Shown here: one piece after another, positions 37,097 to 44,602 of the stretch
Numbering within the stretch: the first letter of the stretch is position 1
How the letters are laid out: each line of letters begins with the position of its first letter
Source: Methanosphaera sp. BMS
GTDB taxonomy: Archaea; Methanobacteriota; Methanobacteria; Methanobacteriales; Methanobacteriaceae
Length of the DNA: 64,000 nucleotides
Assembly (NCBI RefSeq): GCF_003268005.1
Contig: NZ_CP014213.1
Coordinates: 2,687,501-2,751,500, forward strand
Reading direction: 5' to 3'
Translations under genes and position numbers: made by a program
The notes under the pieces: generated by a model
What the model saw: the letters and a program-made list of their open reading frames with translations, nothing else
What the model was told of the DNA's origin: nothing
Databases searched by the model: none

Positions 37097-37522
37097 CTTT
37101 TCACCTATGTCTTTTTCTCGGATTATTTTTTCTAAAATTATCCAAAGAATACTACTATATTTATTATGGATAATTATTAAACTTTAAGTATGCTTTTATA
37201 AAGTAATTTTTAATAACTATTACAGTTTCATAGATTTTTTAAATTTTTTATTCGGATAAAAAAATTTTAATTGGATTATATTTGTTGTGGCTTTATTTTT
37301 GAAATGTTACTATGGCCAGTTGATAATCAGTAAAATATTCATTTTTTAAATTAGGAATATGAAAAATAACAGTTTCAATCCTCTTTTTCACTTATAATTT
37401 ACTGACAGATATGTTAAATGGAAAGATTCCAATGTTTTGTTAAAAAAATAGAGTTTGAATGATTAAAATATTTCAATTTTTAAAATCAGTTGTAATAATG
37501 ATGAATATATAAAAAAATGGGT
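37097..37522. other. 426 bp AT-rich intergenic region
   Basis: It lies between the 33 kb adhesin start and the small membrane protein stop, both on the minus strand. AATTATCC at 37134-37141 and GGATAATT at 37166-37173 are inverted repeats around a TATA-like stretch in the adhesin's promoter position, a possible operator. I see no gene or RNA in the rest. Confidence 0.45.
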
Positions 37523-37693
37523 TTAGAAGTAAGCACTTTTAATCATTGATAAATATTTGAATAAGTTTATCAGAACACTCAAAATAACAATTATGAATGC
37601 TATTAACAATATTCTTTTAATGATTTTCTTTTCCTTTAAAAGATAATTCGGATCTTTTTTTAATCCTTTTGGTGCTCTTAATGTATTTTTCAT
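37523..37693 (-). CDS. Small single-span membrane protein (56 residues), last gene of the ExbB-like operon
   Basis: A 57-codon frame starts at ATG 37691-37693. The product is MKNTLRAPKGLKK, then a Lys-rich stretch, one hydrophobic helix (IKRILLIAFIIVILSVLIN, about 25-43) and a short tail ending in AYF. GTGAT lies about 4-8 bases upstream. It begins 51 bases after the DUF2149 gene on the same strand. The positively charged N-terminus predicts that it stays inside with a short external tail. I do not recognise a family; an accessory subunit of the ExbB/ExbD-like complex is the natural guess. Confidence 0.55.
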   Translation of the reverse strand: MKNTLRAPKGLKKDPNYLLKEKKIIKRILLIAFIIVILSVLINLFKYLSMIKSAYF

Positions 37694-37744
37694 ATTTATC
37701 ACTTTTTAAAAAAAAATTAGCAGATATGAGTAAATTCATATCTA

Positions 37745-38110
37745 TTACATTGCATAAAGCAGTGGCGATATAAGCTCTTCTTGAACCACTACCATCTTTC
37801 CAGTCTTTGGATCCTGGTAGGTAGTACCCATTTTCTGATAACCTGAACCGGAACTGGTAATGTTTTCCGGTGTCTGATTTAATTCCTGATAGTTATCTTC
37901 AAGTTCAATCATCTCTTTTGCCGCTTCAACTGCACTTTGTTTCTGTTCTTGAGTCATATCACTAAACATAATAGTTTCCAAACCCGTAGACATTATTGCA
38001 AATATCATAAAACCAACTGCCAATACCAGCATAACATCGGTCATATTTACAATTGAAGCCATAGGGTCGTTATCCTCTTCATGATGAATATCCCTACGTT
38101 TTAGTGACAT
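37745..38110 (-). CDS. DUF2149 protein, ExbD-like
   Basis: 121 residues. A short charged N-terminus precedes one hydrophobic helix with SIVNMTDVMLVLAVGFMIF, which resembles the ExbD/TolR membrane helix; its Asp25 sits where the proton-carrying Asp of ExbD lies. The rest is a small extracytoplasmic domain ending in the DUF2149 pattern MGTTYQDPKTGKMVVVQEE. The SD is GAGGTG and the ExbB-like gene ends 2 bases upstream. With ExbB it could form a proton-driven motor; this is inferred from family resemblance. Confidence 0.78.
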   Translation of the reverse strand: MSLKRRDIHHEEDNDPMASIVNMTDVMLVLAVGFMIFAIMSTGLETIMFSDMTQEQKQSAVEAAKEMIELEDNYQELNQTPENITSSGSGYQKMGTTYQDPKTGKMVVVQEELISPLLYAM

Positions 38111-38112
38111 AT

Positions 38113-38751
38113 TTACACCTCTATGATTACTTCTGCAATGTCATATAAAGCGGTTATCTCTTCATCATACCATCTTCTACGTACTTTAGATACCACATAA
38201 CAAATGTTAGCGGCTGCTAACCCTGCAGTAGTGGTGTTGAATGCAGTTGTAAGGCTGGTGGTAAGTGTTTGCATATCCCCAGCACCAAGTGCCGCTAAAC
38301 CCGGACCCATAGGTATGATGGTACCAAGTAAACCACATGCAGCACCAACTTTTGCTACAATATCCACTAATTCTAAAGATTTTGATATTTTAAATTCTTG
38401 TTCTTCAATCATACTTCTAGCAACAGTTTCACGTGTCTTTTTACTGTATAAATTTTTATCTAACTTTGCAATGGAACATAATAACTCTTTATCATTGTTT
38501 GTTAGATTTGAATGATTTATTACTTGGCATATCTGATTAGAGTTTACACAGGAAGATATGTTTCGTAATAGGATGTCCTTCTTCTGTCCATCCAATTGTC
38601 TTCTTCCAGTATATTCTGCAAGTATTGAACCTATTTCGTATACAGCAAAAATTATGAATATTACTAGTAATATCATAACAGGTATAAGTAAACTTTGAGC
38701 TATAACGTTCAATATACCTGATAATATTTCTCCCCCTGGAATTGTCGCCAT
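38113..38751 (-). CDS. MotA/TolQ/ExbB-family proton channel protein
   Basis: 212 residues with three hydrophobic segments at about 15-40, 127-150 and 160-185. The region IVAKVGAACGLLGTIIPMGPG followed by LTTSLTTAFNTTTAGLAAA is the classical TolQ/ExbB/MotA motif, with the conserved small residues and Thr lining the proton path. These proteins form pentamers around an ExbD-like dimer and convert proton or sodium flow into motion. The SD is AGGAG. It lies between DUF2162 and DUF2149 genes in a compact operon. Confidence 0.88.
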   Translation of the reverse strand: MATIPGGEILSGILNVIAQSLLIPVMILLVIFIIFAVYEIGSILAEYTGRRQLDGQKKDILLRNISSCVNSNQICQVINHSNLTNNDKELLCSIAKLDKNLYSKKTRETVARSMIEEQEFKISKSLELVDIVAKVGAACGLLGTIIPMGPGLAALGAGDMQTLTTSLTTAFNTTTAGLAAANICYVVSKVRRRWYDEEITALYDIAEVIIEV

Positions 38752-38769
38752 AATTTTATTCTCCTATAT

Positions 38770-39471
38770 TCAGTAGTTTAGGAAGGAACTAGTCTTTCTA
38801 GCCATTACCGCTCCTATTATCATTAATATTATTCCTCCAACTACAACAGCTAATGTACCTGATAAACTGGCAAGTGCTATGCTGCTTCCTTCTGATACAT
38901 AAACCATATTCGGCAGTATTAGGATACATAATAAGAAATATAATCCCATGAATATCATGAAGTTACCCAATACTATTGGATATGGTTTGTCTATTTTTGA
39001 GACTATCTTTGTAGATAGGAAATATGTTATTGCCATAACTATCACTAAAGCTACGGATGATAATGACCCCAGTGCAACAGTAGACACACCGGCAACCGGT
39101 GCAATCATTATGACGGATGCTAATATTGCTCCAAAACAGCATGGACATGGTGCCACCATAGCCATACACGTTGCACTTCCACTATTTTTTCCCGTAACTT
39201 TCCAATCATAAATGGTTTTAAATCCTGTTACCAATATTATCACTGCTATAACGGCAAATATTGCGGAACTGTAACCATATACGATTTGATAAATCTGGTC
39301 AGTAAATGGTTGGCATATATATGATAAAATTATTAATCCAATTCCATAAGCAATTAAAATATATATGGCAGTTTTTCTTTTAATTCCTGAGAATCCCAGT
39401 GCCAGTCCAATCTTAACACCGAATATTAGAACTGCTAATAATATTCCATATTGTAAGAATTCTTCAAACAT
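38770..39471 (-). CDS. DUF2162 multi-span membrane protein (putative transporter)
   Basis: 233 residues with about seven hydrophobic helices. The segment MAMVAPCPCCFGAILASVIM carries a CPCC motif inside the membrane region, a feature of DUF2162, distantly reminiscent of cytochrome-c-biogenesis/cation-permease proteins. Function is unknown; cysteine-lined metal transport is one possibility. The SD is GGAGGGA. It is the first gene of the operon with the ExbB-like and DUF2149 genes. Similar sets next to cobN-like genes occur in other methanogens as I recall, which I could not check. Confidence 0.75.
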   Translation of the reverse strand: MFEEFLQYGILLAVLIFGVKIGLALGFSGIKRKTAIYILIAYGIGLIILSYICQPFTDQIYQIVYGYSSAIFAVIAVIILVTGFKTIYDWKVTGKNSGSATCMAMVAPCPCCFGAILASVIMIAPVAGVSTVALGSLSSVALVIVMAITYFLSTKIVSKIDKPYPIVLGNFMIFMGLYFLLCILILPNMVYVSEGSSIALASLSGTLAVVVGGIILMIIGAVMARKTSSFLNY

Positions 39472-39760
39472 ATATCTGTCCCTCCATATCGGTTATTCAA
39501 TAAATCATAATTTCATTATTCAAAAATTATTAACTTACATAAGAATATTTTTATTTGTCCTTATTATTAATATTTTTATAATTGAAATTAGTTTAGAATT
39601 TTTTTTAAAAAAGATTTGAATGAATGGTTAAATATTTCTTATTTTTTTTCATTATTCCAAAAAAAATATATAATTACTTAACCATAATAAATACCATGAA
39701 GAAGTAGATATACTCTGGTGGCTTCTTCAATTATTTATTAATTGAAAAGGAGGTAAAAAT
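39472..39760. promoter_or_regulatory. Divergent promoter region between the DUF2162 operon and an adhesin
   Basis: About 290 bp. AAAAAATATATAATT near 39661-39675 is a strong TATA-box candidate for the plus-strand adhesin. About 25 bases downstream, TGAAGAAG at 39697-39704 and CTTCTTCA at 39722-39729 are perfect inverted repeats that would fall at the start of the mRNA leader. GGAGG follows at 39749-39753. The remainder is AT-rich with no gene. Confidence 0.5.
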
Positions 39761-42700
39761 ATCAGAATTAGAAATTCTATACTCTTATCTTTCATGGTCA
39801 TACTGATGGTATTGTTGTCAGTATCACTAGTAAGTGCTAACGATGAAGTTGATACATTAGATACACATGATGTGGATAAGTTATCTACAAACATGGAAGA
39901 TAATACATTAAACAGAGAAGATAATTCTAATATAATAAAAGACGATAATAATGACTTAAATGCAAAAACTGATGAATCCTCATCGGAGGAGGTTAAATAC
40001 ACATCAGATAAGAATGATTCATTAAAAACGGCATCCAAGAAAATCGAACCTACCATAAGATTAAGTGACTACAGCATATACCGTAATCAAACAACCACAT
40101 TCTATGCAAGGATAATGGATGAAAATGCAACCGGAACTGCAATTTTTAAAATCAACGGTATAACAATAAGTGACAAATTAAATGTTCAAAATGGAATAGC
40201 ATCAACAGACTTTACAGTTCCTGTAAATTGGGGTCTTCAAACCCACACATTAACATTTGTATATGCAGGAAACGATATATATAAGGAAGCCAGAGTAAAT
40301 TCAACACTGACTCTTGAATATGATCTTGATAGGTTAGATGCCAATTTAAAATCATCAAATTATGTTGCAAAGTATAATCAAACCGTACGATTAGAGGTAA
40401 CATTGAACAAATCCGCTACTGGAAAAGTTGCATTCAAACTAAAAAACAAGACAATTGCAATAGTCGATGTAGGAAATGGTGGAGCATACTATGACTTTGA
40501 ACTAAAGACAATAACTCCTAATAGATACAGATTGTCTGTAGTATACAGTGGTGATTGGAAGTTTGCGGAAAAAAGATTAAACTATAATCTTACCGTGATA
40601 AAAATCAACACTAAAATTACCACAAAGAACGTAACATCAAAGGCAGGTGCTCAAACAATATTCACGGCAAAAGTGGTGGATGAATACAACAACAACGTAA
40701 CCAAAACAAATGTATCCTTCAAATTAAATGCGGGAAGTATCGGTGTAGTCGAAACTGATGAATATGGAATAGCAATATTAAATACAACAACCGATTACAG
40801 ATTGGACAAAACAAATTATACAATCACGGCAGTTGTCGGAGCAAACGCAATCAGGGAAGCAAACAGTACTACTGCAGTACTTACAATGAAACAGTTAAAA
40901 ACAAAAACACAAGTATCGGATATCAATGCTAAACCAGGGGATAAAGTAACATTATCCACATCAGTAGCAGATGAAAATGGAAACCCAGTACTAAATGGGT
41001 ATGTAACGGTATACGTAAACTCTAAAAAATACACGCAAATAAACGTGAAAGATGGATTTGCACGATGTTCATATTCAATACCGGCAAATATGGCAGGTAA
41101 TCTGAACTTAAGCTCGATATATACCGGAACATGGAAATATGCAAACAGTAATTCAACTGGTGCAATAGCCATAACCAAACTGGCTACAAAAACACGGGCC
41201 GGAAACGTGCTAACAAAACCAGGATTTAGCAGTGAATTCAGTGCAAACGTAACAGATCAAAACCAGAAAAATGTGAATGAGGGAGTAGTTGTATTTAAAT
41301 TAAATGGAAAAGTGGTAGGTAATGCAACGGTTAAAAATGGACAGGCAATCCTGAAATATGCTGATCCATTAACTGCTGCAGGTAAATATCGTATAAATGC
41401 AAATTACCTTGGAACAGATTTATATAAGGAAAGTGCTGATGAAAATATCTACAATGTAAGTCAACTAAAAGTTGTAATGAGTGCAGATAACTATTCAACA
41501 GTAGTTGGAAAAACCGTGACCCTAAAAGTAAACCTGCTTGATGAGTCAAGATATGTGGTAAACAATGGAACCGTAAGGTTCTATGTAAACAACACATATA
41601 TCGGTAATGCATCCGTAGTTAAAGGAGTAGCTCAAATAAACTTCACACCATCATTAAAATATGAATCAAAACAGGTAAGATACACGGCAAACTATACCAA
41701 GAATAACTATTACCTAAATGCAACAACATATGCAAACCTAACAATAACCAAACAGCTGGAAGTATATGTCAGTCCAAACGGTAATGACAATAATTTCGGA
41801 AACAAAACACATCCATTTAAAACAATAAGCCATGCAATCAACCACGTAGCATTACTTGGTACAATCAACCTGGCAAAAGGTACATATAAGGAAAATGGAA
41901 TACTGGTAAACAATTCCGTTAAAATAATAGGTACAGGGGTAAACGATTGTATAATTGACGGAAGCTCATCCAAGATGATATTCAACGCATCAATTGAAAA
42001 ATACTCCCTTGAGTTACAGAGGGTATGTTTACAAAATGGTAAAAGCAGTATTCCAAATACTGCGGGAGCCATATACTCTGCCGGAATGCTCATAACAAAC
42101 GGAGTTAAGTTCCTGAATAATGCCGCAACAGGTTCAAACTCTGCAGGTGCAATATACAGTCTCGGATCATTAAACATAACTGGTTCAACATTTATTAACA
42201 ATACTCTAACAGCTCCTAACGCTGAGGGTGCAGTTATACGTACAATAAATAACAATACAACTGTTATAGCATCAACATTTATGGATAACGCGGCAAAAGG
42301 TAACATGGTGGCCGGTGGTGGAGCAATATATGCTCAAAGGGTATCATTAATCATAATGAATACGACATTCAACAAAAACACTGCAACTGCTAGAAATGTT
42401 ACCGGCGGAACATTGAAAATAGTCAATTCCACTGCGTCAATATATAATGTACGAATATTAAACAGTAACGCCAACGCTACAGAAAATGCAATGGGTGGAA
42501 GTATCTGTGACTTAAGCAGTAACATGGAGTTGAATAATGTTACTGTACAGAACAGTTTAATAGATGCAAAATCCATCGCAAGTGGTGGGGTAATATACTT
42601 GGAATCAGCACAGATGGAAATAACCAATTCAAAATTCCTCAACAGCAGATTGAAAGCTACTAATGCAATGGGTGGAGTTATATCCACATATTATGGACTT

Positions 42701-43234
42701 ACAACTATTCGTGGCAGTGACTTTGAATTAACAAACATTGCAAGTACGAATAACTCCTACGGAGGAGTAATCTATCATACATTAGGTACATTATACACCA
42801 TAAACACGAAATTCAACAATACCTTATCCAAGGCAAGTACGGTATATGGTGGAAGCATATACTTCTCAGGTACAACACTAAAACTAAACCACACAAACAT
42901 TACTCAAAGTGTGATAAATGCTACAAGCACAGGACTGGCCGGTGCATTATACTCTGAGGCCAATGCTGAAATTGAAGCATCAAACTTCATAAACAATAAA
43001 GCAAGTGGTAAGAGTGTTGGAGGGGGAGCAATAGCAACCCTTGGTAACCTTGTAATTACAAAAACAAACTTCATATCAAACAATGCATCCAATGTTGGAA
43101 ATGCAATAACGGGAGTTCAGAAATTAATTACAATAAACGGTAACTATTGGGGTTCAAGTTCTCCTAACTGGAAAAATGAACTTAAAGGTATAAACGAGCC
43201 TACAAGTTATTCAAAAACACAAATTATAAATTAG
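39761..43234 (+). CDS. Adhesin-like surface protein (Ig-like repeats then beta-helix); unusual start
   Basis: 1146 residues from the first ATG (39794), or 1157 if translation begins at the ATC at 39761. The strong SD GGAGG (39749-39753) is spaced for 39761, and reading from there gives a textbook signal peptide with a positive start (xRIRNSILLS then a hydrophobic core to LVSA). From the ATG the peptide lacks its basic N-terminus. About six Ig-like domains (roughly 80-650) are followed by a Pmp-like beta-helix (660-1130) with recurring GGAIY/GAIYS and NNxA turns, ending near GNYWGSSSPNW. The domain order is the reverse of the 13, 30 and 33 kb adhesins. Ligand unknown. Confidence 0.75.
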   Translation: MRIRNSILLSFMVILMVLLSVSLVSANDEVDTLDTHDVDKLSTNMEDNTLNREDNSNIIKDDNNDLNAKTDESSSEEVKYTSDKNDSLKTASKKIEPTIRLSDYSIYRNQTTTFYARIMDENATGTAIFKINGITISDKLNVQNGIASTDFTVPVNWGLQTHTLTFVYAGNDIYKEARVNSTLTLEYDLDRLDANLKSSNYVAKYNQTVRLEVTLNKSATGKVAFKLKNKTIAIVDVGNGGAYYDFELKTITPNRYRLSVVYSGDWKFAEKRLNYNLTVIKINTKITTKNVTSKAGAQTIFTAKVVDEYNNNVTKTNVSFKLNAGSIGVVETDEYGIAILNTTTDYRLDKTNYTITAVVGANAIREANSTTAVLTMKQLKTKTQVSDINAKPGDKVTLSTSVADENGNPVLNGYVTVYVNSKKYTQINVKDGFARCSYSIPANMAGNLNLSSIYTGTWKYANSNSTGAIAITKLATKTRAGNVLTKPGFSSEFSANVTDQNQKNVNEGVVVFKLNGKVVGNATVKNGQAILKYADPLTAAGKYRINANYLGTDLYKESADENIYNVSQLKVVMSADNYSTVVGKTVTLKVNLLDESRYVVNNGTVRFYVNNTYIGNASVVKGVAQINFTPSLKYESKQVRYTANYTKNNYYLNATTYANLTITKQLEVYVSPNGNDNNFGNKTHPFKTISHAINHVALLGTINLAKGTYKENGILVNNSVKIIGTGVNDCIIDGSSSKMIFNASIEKYSLELQRVCLQNGKSSIPNTAGAIYSAGMLITNGVKFLNNAATGSNSAGAIYSLGSLNITGSTFINNTLTAPNAEGAVIRTINNNTTVIASTFMDNAAKGNMVAGGGAIYAQRVSLIIMNTTFNKNTATARNVTGGTLKIVNSTASIYNVRILNSNANATENAMGGSICDLSSNMELNNVTVQNSLIDAKSIASGGVIYLESAQMEITNSKFLNSRLKATNAMGGVISTYYGLTTIRGSDFELTNIASTNNSYGGVIYHTLGTLYTINTKFNNTLSKASTVYGGSIYFSGTTLKLNHTNITQSVINATSTGLAGALYSEANAEIEASNFINNKASGKSVGGGAIATLGNLVITKTNFISNNASNVGNAITGVQKLITINGNYWGSSSPNWKNELKGINEPTSYSKTQIIN

Positions 43235-43477
43235 AATTATCTAATTATTTTCTTTTTTTTCTTCTTTTTGATTAGGGTTAACTTTTATCCTATTTAAGCT
43301 TATTTTTGAATAATGTTATTGTTTATCCTGTTTTTTCACTTACAGTCTATTTTTTTTACTGAAAGTGAAGCTAAATTTACCCGATTATCCGATTAACCTG
43401 TCCTGTAAAATAAATTTTCTAGAAGAAATCGTGATAATTAACTCATAATAAAAAAAGTATAAATGTGGAGGTTATAT

Positions 43478-44434
43478 TTATTCTATCTCATTATCCTTTA
43501 CATATCTTTTAAATATGAATGCCAATACGGCCCCTGCAAAGTTCTGCCAAACTGAATATAATGCCCCCGGAACTGTTGCAAGTGCAAGGTTCGGAAAATG
43601 GGTCTTTGCAAGGCTGGTTGATAATCCGGAGTTTTGGAATGCCAATTCAATGGCTATCGTAATTGCTTGTTTAAATTTCATTCCGGATAAGTAACTTACA
43701 ATCAAACCGATAATCATTGCAAGTATGTACTGCAAGATAATTACCATAAGAATTATCCAAGAGGTCGTCATAATCGCATCCTTATTTGCTCCCAACACTC
43801 CTCCAATAATCAGACAAATTGCGATGGATGAAACCGCGGGCAAGTACTCTTTCAATTCTTCAGCAAATTTTGGGAATTTATAGTTAATGAATAAACCCAG
43901 TGCTATTGGAACAATCACTATCTGTACAATTGATATGAACATCTCAATTGGATTAAATGCAATATTGTTTCCGATTAATAATAATGTAATTATCGGTGTT
44001 AATAATGGGGAGATAATCGTAGAAACTGCTGTGAGTGATACTGACAATGCAAGATCTCCTTTTGCAAGGAATGTTATTACATCGGATGCCGTTCCACCAG
44101 GCACTGTTCCAACCAATATTAAACCTACCGTCAACGCTTCGTTCAATGAAAATATCTTTGCTAAGCATAATGCAAGTAGTGGCATTATGATATACTGTGT
44201 AGAAATACCTACCAAGACTTCTTTAGGTCTTTTAAATACATTTACGAAATTATCCACTTTAAGTGTAGTTCCCATTCCAAAAAGTATCAGTCCCAACAAT
44301 AGGTTAATGGTATTTGTTCCATAGATATTACCCATTACCCATTTGAATGAATTAGGATAAAATAATGTTATAACAACCGTTAGTATAATTATAATAACAT
44401 AATATTTTTCAATAAGTTTGAATATTCTTTTCAT
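43478..44434 (-). CDS. Bile acid:sodium symporter (BASS) family transporter
   Basis: 318 residues with nine to ten hydrophobic helices. BASS hallmarks are LGLILFGMGTTL, LVGTVPGGTASDVITFLAKGD near the crossover and ELAFQNSGLSTSLA in the second half. These carriers import organic anions with sodium. In gut archaea the name does not mean that bile acid is the substrate; pantoate-like or keto acids are alternatives for this family. The gene stands alone between two adhesin genes, converging with one. Confidence 0.85.
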   Translation of the reverse strand: MKRIFKLIEKYYVIIIILTVVITLFYPNSFKWVMGNIYGTNTINLLLGLILFGMGTTLKVDNFVNVFKRPKEVLVGISTQYIIMPLLALCLAKIFSLNEALTVGLILVGTVPGGTASDVITFLAKGDLALSVSLTAVSTIISPLLTPIITLLLIGNNIAFNPIEMFISIVQIVIVPIALGLFINYKFPKFAEELKEYLPAVSSIAICLIIGGVLGANKDAIMTTSWIILMVIILQYILAMIIGLIVSYLSGMKFKQAITIAIELAFQNSGLSTSLAKTHFPNLALATVPGALYSVWQNFAGAVLAFIFKRYVKDNEIE

Positions 44435-44602
44435 GGGATTATTTTTCTATTTAATCATTAAAATAATTTCGGTAATGATTACGATTAAGCACTGCTTTCA
44501 AAAGAGAATATCTTGTTTTTTTAAGTTTATCCTCGCTTGATTAAAAAAAATAAATGTTCTATTGCGGTTCCATTCACAAAAAAAGATTAAAGGGGGATGA
44601 AA

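Noticed and set aside
43478-44434. Bile-acid import as the specific role of the BASS protein
   Set aside because: The family has many organic-anion substrates and nothing here identifies bile acids.
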